A stretch of DNA of 64,000 nucleotides from Dendrolimus kikuchii. Its lineage: Eukaryota; Arthropoda; Insecta; Lepidoptera; Lasiocampidae. Under the pieces are notes generated by a model. The model was not told the DNA's origin and ran no database searches. It saw only the letters and a list, made by a program, of their open reading frames with translations. Positions 9,881-20,155 of this stretch are shown here, piece by piece. Both the position numbers and the translations under genes were made by a program. Location of the stretch: positions 2,115,501 through 2,179,500 of the forward strand of contig CM034392.1 in the NCBI GenBank assembly GCA_019925095.2. Reading direction: 5' to 3'. Position 1 is the stretch's first letter; each line of letters begins with the position of its first letter.

Positions 9881-10977
9881 CATTAATTTAATTGTAGTCT
9901 ATGTCAGACTTTATGACTGATTAGCAATAACTGTATGATTTTATCTGCACAATAAATGAACTGATACGAAATTGAAAACTAGAAATAAAGTATAAATTTT
10001 TGATTGAATTTGTTGAAATAATATGTGTTTGAATAAATGTTGGCAGAATATTTTAACGGTGTTCTATTTAAAAAAGTAGAGGAATAACATTTGTAACGTA
10101 CTCTAGTTAACAGTAAAAATGTAGGATTTGTAACATTTTTCAGAGCTACGATTTTATTGGCGATTGTTATTCGTAGTCTGTTTTCATACCACAATGAAGG
10201 TAGATTTTTATTGCGACCATATCGCAGAAATTTTTACTCCATTATGGAATTGCCTTTATCCGCACACATACAAAACCGTGTGCATTGTATCGTACATTTT
10301 TACATGTGTGCGTGGGAATATTTTTCCTTGTTGTTGTTGTTCGTGTGAATGTGTGAAGCGCGATGGAATGCTATGGTTAAGGGCGAGACACATTTGTACG
10401 GAATGGTCAAATTATTTTTAATATTAATTGTGCTCCACAATTATAACCGTGTAAGATTGAAGTGTAGTGAAGACCAAAAAGAAGTATTTCTTTTTATAAA
10501 AAAATATATTTTTTGACAGGTAATTTGCAATCATGTAATGTTTGATTATTGTTGATTTCTCTTTTATTACTTTTCTAACTTGACTTATTATTATGACGTA
10601 ATTTTGTTTTTTCTTTTAATTTTGTATATTGACCTATGTCTTTACACTAAAATTATTTTGAAATATTGCACACTTCTACCGCCAGAATATAGATGTACTA
10701 AGCAAATCATTTTATTGTAAAATTGTCTATCAGGGTTGCAGCATCGTTTCAGCTACTCTCCCGAAATCATGGTTTGTATTACTGCATAAAAATGGTTTAG
10801 TGGATATCTGGTAGTATTTACAAATATCATACTAGCTGTGACAGTTTATTCCAGAGTAGTAGGGTGTATCTACATACAATCCCATATTGATACAAAAACC
10901 CCGATCAGCACCGCCCTTTTTAGTTACGATATTTGTGTATTTAAATTCTGACCCTATTTTGTAATGATTTTTGTGTA
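9881..10977. other. AT-rich spacer, no gene
   Basis: Only short frames. 10664-10710 (attgcacacttctaccg, cagaatatagatgta) resembles 7832-7870, a minor shared repeat of unknown type. Confidence 0.35.
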
Positions 10978-11158
10978 CTGAAAGAAAGAAAGAAATTAAT
11001 ATTTATTTAGAGTAATTTAAAATGGAAATTATACATAAGCAGTTTAATAAAAGCCAAAACTTAACTAACTCTAAACAGGCCCTAACTCAGCAAATGCTGG
11101 TTGATAACAACCAACGCTGGTCTTCCGTTAGTGCCAGGTAGTAACGTCACTTTCATAA
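10978..11158 (-). mobile_element. LINE 3'-end fragment with GAAA-type tail, copy 2
   Basis: gaaagaaagaaag, then 'atatttatttagag', then 'ctcagcaaatgctggttg'. Same plan as 4118-4310. Confidence 0.4.
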
Positions 11159-11243
11159 AAGAAAAAATAACTAATGAACATTTAATATAATAAAACTGCG
11201 TTTTAACGGTTTTAAGCGCGGTAATTTTATTTGATTTTGGTTT

Positions 11244-11283
11244 TTCCGACGTTTCGACCACTTTTCAGTAGCCGTGATCACTA
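11244..11283 (-). other. Hammerhead-ribozyme-like motif, left end of P
   Basis: Read on the minus strand: gtgatca, C, hairpin ggctact/gaaa/agtggtc, GAAAC, GTC, GGAA. Stem II is imperfect and 5' stem I pairing is lost (tta instead of ttcc). Probably inactive. Confidence 0.3.
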
Positions 11284-11649
11284 ACTATTAAGACCCAAAC
11301 CCAGCAAAAACCCAGCAAAAATCAGCTGCCAGACCTCAAGACACTGTGAGCTCTTTCTGCGTACAACGGAACACAAACCAACTTGACTGATAAATACTTT
11401 TATTTTTCCTTCCACCCATTTTAATATTATATAAAATTATTAGAGCTAGGCATGTTTGCTGAAGAGTTTCTTGCGCCGCTTCTTCTCTTCAAGCCATAAC
11501 ATGTTGCGAAGCGGTAGTAAATTAGATTAGGCTCCCATATATTAAATAATAACCATAAACAAAATTAAAACTAAATAATTAAAATTAACAAGTTGGCGGT
11601 AGGCTAAATAAAACTTTAACAATACTCTTTGACACTTGACATCTTTGCC

Positions 11650-11692
11650 TTCCGTGGATCACGGCCACTGAAAAGTGGCCGAAACGTCGGAA
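11650..11692 (+). other. Hammerhead-ribozyme-like motif, right end of P
   Basis: ttcc, gtggatca, C, perfect stem ggccact/gaaa/agtggcc, then GAAAC, GTC, ggaa. Outer ttcc/ggaa can pair as stem I. One extra g in the 5' core. Confidence 0.35.
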
Positions 11693-11790
11693 AAACCAAA
11701 ATCAAATAAAATTACCGCGCTTAAAAGAGTTAAAACGTAGTTTTATTATGTATACAAGTCGCGAAAACTTAAGAAATTATTATGTGAAAA

Positions 11791-12207
11791 TTTAATATTT
11801 ACTGAAATTCTGACTTAGAACCCAGCATCATTATAGTAACCAATTGCTCTTTAGACCATATAGCATTTTGTTAAAAAATCATATGAGTATATTCGAGCGT
11901 GCTGCGATTATGTGTGCATTCACCTTAAATATGACTTTATTAAAAATGTTGAATGGTTGTTTCAGATACATGTCATGCGCTGATTTCACAAGATATGCTA
12001 TCAGATACACGTAAGTCTATTAAATTATATGTATGTTACTTTTAAAAAACTTTGTAGGGTTCCGTGGGTGTTGAGGTGGTACGGCGTCGGGGTAGCCTTC
12101 CAAAATTTCAACACCAATGACGCTCACAAATTAGAAGGGGTTGCTAAGTTTATTAGCGGATATCAAGTCAGTGAACCAGTTGTATGAAATTATTATATAA
12201 TGTAAAC
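11791..12207. other. No feature recognised
   Basis: AT-rich with a GC-richer patch at 12055-12120 (gtggtacggcgtcgg). No frame. Confidence 0.35.
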
Positions 12208-12219
12208 AACAACAAAACA

Positions 12220-12657
12220 AACAACAAACAACGCGGTTGAGATGCGAGCACTGCGCAAAATCTGCGGAGTGACGCTCGCGGACCGCGTTCGTAATACCGA
12301 AGTAAGAAAGAGAGTTGGTCTGAAAGAGAGTGTCGGGGTGAAGGTAAGGAAAGGAATGCTCCGGTGGTTCGGGCATGTGGAAAGAATGCATGATGAAGGA
12401 ATGACTAAACAGATATACAATGCAAAAGTGGATGGATGCAGAAGTCGTGGAAGGCCACGACACACTTTCCATGATCAAATTGATCGTGTACTAGCGGAGG
12501 GTGATGTCAGGAGCCTTAAGAACAGACGAGTGTGCATGACAAGAGTTATGAATGTCAAAGAAGCAAGTGAGGTGTGTAAGAATGGGCCTAAATGGCGCTC
12601 TGTTGTTCGTGCCTACCCCGCAAGGGAACTGGCGTGAAGTTATGTATGTATGTATGT
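12220..12657 (+). mobile_element. RTE-1 3' fragment
   Basis: From codons of VEMRALRKICGVT to the stop at 12635-12637 and an (ATGT)n tail; the frame is open throughout. Flanked by aacaacaaaaca at 12208-12219 and 12658-12669. The first 12 bases of the insert (aacaacaaacaa) are filler, not element. Confidence 0.85.
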
Positions 12658-12714
12658 AACAACAAAACACACGACAAAAATACAATTATTATAATTCCTA
12701 CGACGGTATGTACG

Positions 12715-13190
12715 CTTTTTTTTTATTGGACTTGACTATGTTGTTGGTCCGAAGACCTTACAACTTTACCAGGGTTTTCGGGGCAAGTGCCTTCGCGAAG
12801 TGAAAGCGCTCGAGCCCGGGGGGGCAACTTGCTCGAGGGAGCTCCCTAAGGAGTTTTACCTCGGCTGGACTGTTGCCATGAGAGGGGGATGAATTTAATG
12901 ATGCCCACCATAGGGCGACACAAAGCACTAATTGAGAACGGGCGACGGGTAATATAAAGCCCGAAGGGTATGTACGCGTGAGACTACACAAGGTCATTGA
13001 GCTGCACTGCCGATCGAACGAATCGGGTGCGTGTCCACGGGCGATACCCGTCGCGTTGCGCAGGCGCACCCGGCCGCGGGCTGCGCTCGCGCATCTCCGT
13101 CGTTTGAGTATCTACGACATGCTGAGACGACGGTGTGATTATTTAATGCGGCGGAAGGCCACAACTTTATGGTCTTGTAACAAATGCCTT
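12715..13190 (-). mobile_element. GC-rich block, possible poly-A-tailed LINE 3' end
   Basis: T(10) at 12717 could be the poly-A tail of a minus-strand element. A minus frame from 13069 to 12758 (SGFILPVARSQLVL, LPRASCPPGLERF) has no recognised motif. The GC content is strikingly higher than the surroundings. Identity uncertain. Confidence 0.3.
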
Positions 13191-13246
13191 TAAGACAAAT
13201 TTTATGTCATCATCGCTTGTTAAAAGCTTTTCTCCGATACCAAAAA

Positions 13247-13620
13247 AAGGATAAGTGGCAAAACGAATCGCAACAACCTTTTAACTTGAAGTTTTACGGA
13301 CAGATTGTTAATGTACTTGTCCAATTTGAAAACCTGCCCGTAAAACTTCGAGTTAAATTTTTGTTGCGATTCGTTTTTCCACTTGTCCGTTGAAGTTTCA
13401 GTGCAAATTATGATTTGGTTAGGTTAGGTACATTTTAATGAATGCATTTTTATTTAAACATATATTATTGTATCAAACAAAAAAAACTGAATTAGATCCG
13501 AAACCAAAAAACGCATCTATAGTATACTCTAAATTTATGCCGCTCCTCCACGCGGCCGTAACGCTTTTTCGTGACAGAAAAATCCTAAGACCCCCTTTTT
13601 ATATAGAAGTTTCACTTCAA
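13247..13620 (-). mobile_element. MITE-M, copy 2
   Basis: Reverse of the copy at 6480, from 'aagtggcaaaacgaatcgc' to 'atatagaagtttcacttc'. The foldback half is shortened. Its outer end was the target of the RTE-1 insertion that follows. Confidence 0.7.
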
Positions 13621-13971
13621 AGAAAAGAGAAAAGAAAGAGAGTTGGTCTGAAAGAGAGTGTCGGGGTGAAGGTAAGGAAAGGAATGCTCCGGTGGTTCGG
13701 GCATATGGAAAGAATGACTAAACGGATATACAATGCAAAAGTGGATGGATGCAGAAGTCGTGGAAGGCCACGACACACCTTCCATGATCAAATTGATCGT
13801 GTACTAGCAGAAGGTGATGTCAGGAGCTTTAAGAACAGACGAGCGTGCATGACAACAGTTATGAATGTCAAAGAAGCAAGTGAGGTGTGTAAGAATAAGC
13901 CTAAATGGCGCTCTGTTGTCCGTGCTTACCCCGCAAGGGAACTGGCGTGAAGTTATGTATGTATGTATGTC
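13621..13971 (+). mobile_element. RTE-1 3' fragment inserted in a MITE end
   Basis: Exact 12-bp duplication gtttcacttcaa at 13609-13620 and 13972-13983. Encodes KRVGLKESVGVKV to PARELA with a 4-codon deletion after GHMER. The first 10 bases (agaaaagaga) are filler. Confidence 0.9.
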
Positions 13972-14143
13972 GTTTCACTTCAACAATATACAATAAACAG
14001 TGGAAATTTTCTTTCCTAATACACAATTCTTAGCTTTTTTTTGGAGCTAAAGAATCGATTTTCATATAAGGCCTCCGGCATGAATATTTTACAAGGAGTA
14101 AAATTATACAAGCGTTTACTCAAAAGCGTTACGTTATTTATTA

Positions 14144-14408
14144 TATACAATTTCAAACTATAATATGATGAAATAAGATCTAAAATAATGTCCAGCAGTG
14201 TTAAGATACGGTGTTTTGAAATTAGAATGTCTTGTAATCGTCCTTATTAATATACAATTTCGAACTTTAATGCAATGAAATAAGATCTAAAATAAATTCC
14301 AGCAGTGTAAGATAGGGCGTTTTGAAATTAGAATGTCTTGTAATCGTCCTTATTTAATATACAATTTCTAACTTTAATGCAATGAAATAAGATTTAAAAC
14401 AATATCCA
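14144..14408. repeat. 107-bp tandem repeat, about 2.5 units
   Basis: Units begin with tatacaattt at 14144, 14251 and 14358, exactly 107 bp apart, and share 'aaataagatctaaaat' and 'gaatgtcttgtaatcg'. The third unit is partial. Confidence 0.85.
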
Positions 14409-14534
14409 TCAGCACTTACTAACTATATACATATTAAATTTATTAGATAAAACCAATTTAACGGTTTTAAGCGCGATGTCATATTTCAGTTTTATTTCGA
14501 CGTTTCAAGTGATGATCAAGGAAGACAAAGGTAT

Positions 14535-15358
14535 TGTTACGAATTTGTAGGGGATTTGTAGGATGTAAATTCGAAAATGCCGTTGGAATTATCACAAAGT
14601 TTATTAGAAGTACACACACGTAATTTACAGTTTTTTTTATTTTTTTTATTGCATGAGTTCAGCAGACAGGCAGACGGCCCACTTGATGAAAAGCGGTTAC
14701 TATCGCCTATTTACATTTGCCACACTAAAGGTGCTACAAATGCGCTGCTGCTCTCTTAAGGGAGACTGGAACTTGGTCACTAATGCCGGAACACAACTCA
14801 AGGTTGTTATGGCGACATACTCTAGACCAGAGGTGGTAGCCATCCAGTCGGACAAATGCCCTACCACCTGGCTGTGGGTTGTTTTGTCGCCTCTTACGAC
14901 AGGCCGCCTGGCCGCAGGAAATTGTATTCTTTCTCCGTTCCTGCATGGATAAAAAGTTCTTACAAGTATAACCGTATACAAGAAAACCAAGCCGTAGGGC
15001 AGAAAATCGTTATCACATTAATTACGCAAAGTCCGTCGTTATAAGACACTCGCTCCAAAAGTACACTAGGTAACGCTTCGATCGCAGTCGAAAGACGACT
15101 GGCCCATTTCCCGACTGACCGACCCTCATCCATTTGTAAATTAGATATGGCCTCCTAGCAACATGCCGACCACTGGTTCTTGAAATCGTTAAATGGTCAG
15201 CTTAATGGCTTCCAAAAATACGCATGAAACCAACACAGGAAAGAAGGTTTTATGACGTCTTACAGCGGCGTGAACAAAGAGATTAGCGCGAACAATAGAT
15301 CGCTTAAATTCAAAGGGGTATTAAGACACTTGCAAAGGATTAGTATCGGCTTGCAACA
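14535..15358 (-). mobile_element. Solo LTR, family LTR-A, diverged, carrying an R copy
   Basis: Starts TGTTACGAATT and ends GCTTGCAACA. Flanking 4 bases are gtat and atat (one mismatch). Keeps 'aaaatgccgttggaatta' and 'cgcaaagtccgtc' of the family. Without the R copy it is about 508 bp. Confidence 0.6.
14636..14951 (-). mobile_element. R, full-length copy
   Basis: Reads from the T-rich tail (ttattttttttattgc) to 'cgttcctgcatggata'. Inserted in LTR-A. Confidence 0.8.
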
Positions 15359-15654
15359 ATATCAACTGCCAGACGTCAGGACACTGAACTCACAACCCTA
15401 CTTGATTGAAAATTCTCTTTTTATTTCACCTTCCACCCATTTAAATTTATATACTTAGGAATATAATGAAGGCATTATTAAATCCAATCTAAGATTAACT
15501 GATAATAGCTACTTACGAGCTTTTAGTTCTTGACAACCTACAAGCGTGTCTTAAACCAACAAGACGCTGCTAAATCCTTTGAGGATTAAACTATAACCGG
15601 AGTTAGCACACTGTTCTATTATTCTATGACCATCTTAATGGCAGTACTTAGATT

Positions 15655-15745
15655 GTATTACACTAACGGCCTAACTTATAATAATCTCGCTAAGAAACGA
15701 TTAGCCATCTCTTAAATAAGAGAATCAGAATCAGATCCTACATAA
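15655..15745 (-). repeat. Repeat N, end fragment
   Basis: 'acggcctaacttataataatc', 'aagaaacgattagcc' and 'gagaatcagaatcagatcct' match, in reverse, the right end of the N copies at 48511-49392 and 61605-61876. 15461-15654 just upstream holds nothing I recognise. Confidence 0.6.
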
Positions 15746-15770
15746 TGCATACATACATACATACATAACT

Positions 15771-18602
15771 TCACGCCAGTTCCCTTGCGGGGTAGGCACG
15801 AACAACAGAGTGCCATTTAGGCTTATTCTTACACACCTCACTTGCCTCTTTGACATTCATAACTCTTGTCATGCACACTCGTCTGTTCTTAAGGCTCCTG
15901 ACATCACCTTCTGCTAGTACACGATCAATTTGATCATGGAAGGTGTGTCGTGGCCTTCCACGACTTCTGCATCCATCCACTTTTGCATTGTATATCTGTT
16001 TAGTCATTCTTTCATCATGCATTCTTTCCACATGCCCGAACCACCGGAGCATTCCTTTCCTTACCTTCACCCCGACACTCTCTTTCAGACCAACTCTCTT
16101 TCTTACTTCGGTATTACGAACGCGGTCCGCGAGCGTCACTCCGCAGATTTTGCGTAGTGCTCGCATCTCGACCGCGTTTACTCTACTTTCATGCTCTTTC
16201 TTCCATACCCAACTCTCGCTTCCATACGTGAGCGTAGGTACCAGCACCGCGTTGTGTACGGCGAGCTGGGCCTTCTGGCTGAGGTTCTTAGCGCCTAGAA
16301 GTTTACCTAACGCTCCATTCACACTATTCCCCAAATTCACTCTTCTTTCTATATCAGCGGTGTACCTTCCATCCCTGCTAAAAGCACATCCAAGATATAC
16401 AAACTCATTCACTTGCTCCAGCATAACATCATCGACCATTATCCTTGCATTCGTTCTGGTTTCTTCTCTTTCAAACACCATAACCTTTGTTTTCTTCGCA
16501 TTCAAATGTAAGCCTCTCGCCTGACAGTCATCTTTCATCATTGTGACTAGTGTTTGCAGTTCTGATGGCGATTCGGCTAAAAGCACGGCATCATCCGCAT
16601 AAAGCAAGGTGCTTACAACTAGATCACTCATCCGCACCCCAACACACATCAATCTTATTCTCTGGAGACAATCGTCCAGATATAGGATGAACAGCAAAGC
16701 CGACAGCACGCAGCCCTGGCGGACGCCAATATTGACGTCAAACCAGGGCGACAGGCTGCCTTCCACCCGCACGCATGCCATACAGCCCTCGTAAGTGGAC
16801 TGCACAGCACGCATCAATTGGCCATTAATCCCATATCCGGGCAATATGTCCCAGAGGTCCTTCCGCACAACCCTGTCAAATGCTTTCTCTAGATCCACAA
16901 AACCGCAGAAAACCTTCCGGCCCATAGCCAGCTGCTTCTCTACGATATTGCGGAGAGAGAAAACTTGATCCATACATCCCCTTCCATTTCTGAAACCACC
17001 TTGTGCATCCCACAGTAATCCATCGGATACAACTCTCATTCTCTTTTCAATAATCTTCGCATACACTTTAGATGCTGTGCTGATCAAACTGATGGCCCTG
17101 TAGCTGGCGCACTCCATACGTGACCCCTTGCCTTTATACAAGGGCACGATGACAGCGCGCCTCCAGTCCTTGGGAACCTTTCCCGTCCTCCAGCACAAGT
17201 TGCATAAGGACAGGAAAGCGTCCCGGACGCAGGTTCCACCATATTTGATCATCTCAGCAGACACACTATCGATTCCTACTGCCTTTCCATTTTTCAGACT
17301 TCTTATCGACCATTCGATCTCTTCCAAAGTGATCTCGGATGCTGACTCCTCGGAGTCAGTCACAGACTCAGTCGTGGTGCCAGCATCCGGGATATCATCA
17401 TACATTTCTCTAAAATATTCACTCCATCGCGCTAATACCTCTTGTGGGTTAGCAAGAACGTCCCCTGCTTTAGATTTTATTCTTTCCATTCTGGAAGCTG
17501 ACGAACAACCCCGAGACTTCTTAACCTCTCTCCAAAAGAGTTTGGTATTCGCCTCGAAGTTCTCCGTCAGCTTCTCTTCTTCTTTCAATTTTATTCTTTC
17601 ACGCTTCTCTTTCACTAAAGCTTTGGTTTCATTCTTGCAGAGGCGATAAATTTCTTTCTTCATCTCTTTCATACTGTCATTCTGTTGCAAGGAAGCAACA
17701 TAATCCAGCCAGGCTTTTCTCTTTCTCTCTACGCTGGATTTAACATCCGCGTCCCACCATTCATCACCTTTCGTTGTTATGTGCCTCTTCGCGCATCCAC
17801 ATGCTTCTTTTGCGCTTTCCACTATACTTTCTTTCATACTATCCCAGTCATTATCCACATCTAAGTCGGAGAAGTCCGCTTTTGCAAGCCTTTCTTCGAC
17901 TAGGCGCGCATACATACTCCTTACACTAACATCTTCCAATTTTTCACACTTTATTCTTTCAAGCTCCCCGAAATTGGTACGCACTCGCCAGTGCCTCCAC
18001 TTCTTGAAAAGGCCCACAAACCGGCTTATCACCAGGTAGTGGTCCGTTTCAAGAGTGGGGCCTCTGTAGGCTCTTGTATCCATTATTGTGTTTCGGAGGC
18101 GACTATCAATTAAAATCAGATCAATCATACTTTTCTGATCATTCATTCTCCATGTATACGTGTGAATATCCTTATGATGGAATAGGGTGTTCGACACAAG
18201 CAAGTTTCTTTCCATGCATACGTCTATGATTGGCCTACCAGCATCGTTCACTCTCTTGTCACCATAGGGTCCAAGGACAGCCTCAAGGCCGTCTCGTTTG
18301 GTCCCCACCCAGCCATTAAGATCACCACACATAATTAGTCTTTCGTTCCCTTCAGCCAGATCCAGAATTTCTCTCACAGACTCCCAAAACTTCTCGAGTT
18401 CTTGGGGATCCGCTGAGCTGACGGGAGCATAAGCTGCGACCAGAAAAACTCGCGTGATCCCCAGTTTTAGGCGGACCCAGAGAAGTCTCGGGTTCACCAG
18501 ACAATAAGCTTTTACTCCAGACACAAAGCGGGATGAGAGTAAGACGCCTACCCCCCCACTCGCACGCTCGTCCAGGTCCACGCCGGACCACAGAGCAAGC
18601 AT
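15771..18602 (-). CDS. RTE-1 endonuclease/reverse transcriptase
   Basis: 943 codons from the first in-frame ATG; the frame is open a little further upstream, through codons for K-R-K-G-C-D-V-D-D-L-P-G-G. Residues 19-195 are the APE-like endonuclease: MCGDLNGWVG at 91-100, YTWRMND at 149-155 and the TDH catalytic triplet at 186-188. The central part, 290-400, is Lys/Glu-rich and probably helical. Reverse transcriptase spans about 430-700: FVDLEKAFD at 568-576, GVRQGCVLS near 626 and YADD at 668-671. The C-terminal tail has GMLRWFGHVERM and CRSRGRPRHTFHDQ. No internal stop. The N-terminal endonuclease part that carries the catalytic Glu is missing because of a deletion at about 18625-18635, so cleavage activity is doubtful while the polymerase motifs look intact. 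Confidence 0.85.
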   Translation of the reverse strand: MLALWSGVDLDERASGGVGVLLSSRFVSGVKAYCLVNPRLLWVRLKLGITRVFLVAAYAPVSSADPQELEKFWESVREILDLAEGNERLIMCGDLNGWVGTKRDGLEAVLGPYGDKRVNDAGRPIIDVCMERNLLVSNTLFHHKDIHTYTWRMNDQKSMIDLILIDSRLRNTIMDTRAYRGPTLETDHYLVISRFVGLFKKWRHWRVRTNFGELERIKCEKLEDVSVRSMYARLVEERLAKADFSDLDVDNDWDSMKESIVESAKEACGCAKRHITTKGDEWWDADVKSSVERKRKAWLDYVASLQQNDSMKEMKKEIYRLCKNETKALVKEKRERIKLKEEEKLTENFEANTKLFWREVKKSRGCSSASRMERIKSKAGDVLANPQEVLARWSEYFREMYDDIPDAGTTTESVTDSEESASEITLEEIEWSIRSLKNGKAVGIDSVSAEMIKYGGTCVRDAFLSLCNLCWRTGKVPKDWRRAVIVPLYKGKGSRMECASYRAISLISTASKVYAKIIEKRMRVVSDGLLWDAQGGFRNGRGCMDQVFSLRNIVEKQLAMGRKVFCGFVDLEKAFDRVVRKDLWDILPGYGINGQLMRAVQSTYEGCMACVRVEGSLSPWFDVNIGVRQGCVLSALLFILYLDDCLQRIRLMCVGVRMSDLVVSTLLYADDAVLLAESPSELQTLVTMMKDDCQARGLHLNAKKTKVMVFEREETRTNARIMVDDVMLEQVNEFVYLGCAFSRDGRYTADIERRVNLGNSVNGALGKLLGAKNLSQKAQLAVHNAVLVPTLTYGSESWVWKKEHESRVNAVEMRALRKICGVTLADRVRNTEVRKRVGLKESVGVKVRKGMLRWFGHVERMHDERMTKQIYNAKVDGCRSRGRPRHTFHDQIDRVLAEGDVRSLKNRRVCMTRVMNVKEASEVCKNKPKWHSVVRAYPARELA

Positions 18603-18615
18603 GCCACCGGGGAGG

Positions 18616-18926
18616 TCATCGACGTCGCACCCCTTCCGCTTTGTTCTTATCTTTCATCCCACCTCTCACATTCCACGTGCCTATACGGCACTCTGCTCCT
18701 CTCGACCCGCCAGGTTTGGCGCTGCGTGAAGGGTGGCGGCCCCCTTCGCCGCATGCGCGAGAATTCACACCGACGGGGGCGCATCGGTGAGCGTCGCCTG
18801 CGGGGGACGCCCTATCGTGCACTGCACGCCGGTGAATTCTGGTCAGAATTGTGGCCCTCTGGGCCAGCGGGGATCGCGACGAGCACGCTTCTGACATGAC
18901 CCCGAAACGATTATAAGTAAGGCGCT
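18616..18926 (-). pseudogene. RTE-1 5' end: start of the endonuclease domain, out of frame
   Basis: The minus frame ends CRIGTWNVRGGMKDKNKAEG then RRR and a stop. GTWNVRGG is the opening strand of APE-type endonucleases. The following KRKGC segment lies in a different frame, and about 25 residues usually found between the two are absent, so a deletion with frameshift separates this part from the 943-codon frame. The preceding residues are Arg-rich 5' leader. Confidence 0.65.
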
Positions 18927-18935
18927 TAATGCATA

Positions 18936-19265
18936 ATAACCGATTACGATGTTCAAATTCCATTGTTGAACCCAAGCCTTACCCGCGGCCTTATCCCTTA
19001 GAAAGGTTAAAAAAGGAGGTTCTCAGTTAACATATACTTCGTTTGTAAATTGACTTATGATTTTTTTACGTTTGTAAGTGGTCCTTTTGATCTTGGGCTT
19101 CGAAGATACTTGAATACTTTGAACTCGGCACTGTGTTGCCGCGAGCGGAAGCCGGGATAAAGGAGTTGAAAGGACTTACAGGATAAGGTCGCCGCACCAG
19201 ACACGCTACGAGCGATGCGGTCTTCGCAGCGGCAGGCACCTCTTCCTCGTGGTCTTTCCGTCTCG
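18936..19265. other. Unassigned spacer
   Basis: No recognised repeat. 19140-19260 is GC-richer and runs into the truncated R copy. Confidence 0.35.
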
Positions 19266-19485
19266 TCTTGTCCGACTGGATGGCTACCACCCCTGGTCTA
19301 AAGTGTGCCGCCATAACAACCTTGAGTGTTGTGTTCCGGCATTAGTGACCAGGTTCCAATCCCTTAAGAGAGCAGCAGCGCATTTGTAGCAACTTTTCTG
19401 TTGCAAATGTGCATAGGCGATGGTAACCGCGTTCTATCAAGTGGGCCGTCTGTCTGTCTGCTGATTTCCTGCAATAAAAAAAAAT
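19266..19485 (+). mobile_element. R, 5'-truncated copy
   Basis: From 'gtcttgtccgactggatgg' to 'tcctgcaataaaaaaaaa'. Confidence 0.8.
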
Positions 19486-19603
19486 CCCGGGACACAAAAT
19501 ACCGCAGCAATTACAAATGATTGTAAGTTATCATTTATGTATTTATTTGTATAGATTATGGTTAATTAATTAAGTAGTTATTTTAGACTGATAAATTTAT
19601 TCC

Positions 19604-19783
19604 AATTGATCGTGTATTAGCAGAAGGTGATGTCAGGAGCCTTAAGAACAGACGAGCTTGCATGACAAGAGTTATGAATGTCAAAGAAGCAAGTGAGGTG
19701 TGTAAGAATAAGCCTAATTGGCACTCTGTTGTTCGTGCCTACCCCGCAAGGGAACTGGCGTGAAGTTATGTATGTATGTATGT
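19604..19783 (+). mobile_element. RTE-1 3' fragment
   Basis: Starts in the IDRVLAEGDVRSL codons and ends in the ATGT tail. Flanks aaatttattcc (19593-19603) and aaatgtattcc (19784-19794) are an 11-bp duplication with one mismatch. Confidence 0.85.
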
Positions 19784-19910
19784 AAATGTATTCCTTTGGT
19801 TATATAATAACAAAAGGAAGCTTTGCACTGAACATCAGCGTTGTGTCGGACATAATTCCGGCACAGCAATATGCTGAGTGAAATTCTTATTTGCTGAATA
19901 GCGGCATTTT

Positions 19911-20155
19911 ATCCGTGCAGGAACGGAGAAAGAATACAATTTCCTGCGGCCCGGCGGCCTGTCGTATAAACAAATTGTATTTGCTCGAATGGCGACCACT
20001 CCTGGTCTATATGCCGCCATAACACTCTTGTATTGTGTTCCGGCATTAGTGACCAGGTTGCAGTCTCCCTTAAGAGAGCAGCAGCGCATTTGTAGCACCT
20101 TTGGTAAGTGGCGATGGTAACCGCTTTCCACTAAGCCGTCTGCTTGTCTGCTGAT
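19911..20155 (+). mobile_element. R, internally deleted copy
   Basis: Both ends present (atccgtgcagg to 'ctgtctgctga'). Lacks the 'aagaggcgac...ggtggtagggc' stretch, which is replaced by ataaacaaattg. Confidence 0.75.

Larger units (their letters stand above)
11186..11790. mobile_element. Element P, complete copy with inverted ends
   Basis: The left end 11188-11283 and right end 11650-11754 are inverted copies of each other, about 95 bp, sharing 'ttttaacggttttaagcgcg' against its complement. The interior of about 370 bp has no frame but matches the copy at 50396-50940 in reverse. Both ends carry a hammerhead-like motif. Similar end sequences occur in Penelope-like elements as I know them; the assignment is inference. 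Confidence 0.6.
14455..15460. mobile_element. Element P, diverged copy split by an LTR
   Basis: Left part 14455-14534 has 'aacggttttaagcgcg' and 'cgacgtttcaagtgatgatc'. Right part 15359-15460 has 'caactgccagacgtc', 'aggacactg' and 'ccttccacccattta', which in the complete P copy lie next to each other. The LTR-A at 14535-15358 separates them. Confidence 0.6.
15752..18926 (-). mobile_element. RTE-1 LINE, near full length
   Basis: About 3.2 kb, the usual size for RTE elements. It has an (ATGT)n tail at 15752-15770, one long frame, and an upstream piece with the start of the endonuclease. A 9-bp match, taatgcata at 15743-15751 and 18927-18935, is a candidate target duplication that would set the 5' end at 18926. 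Eighteen truncated relatives share its 3' end in this window. Confidence 0.85.

Noticed and set aside
15943..18039. Several plus-strand frames of 60 to 193 codons over 15.9-18.0 kb
   Set aside because: They lie antisense to the RTE-1 reverse transcriptase frame and recur antisense to every RTE-1 fragment; shadows of the real frame.
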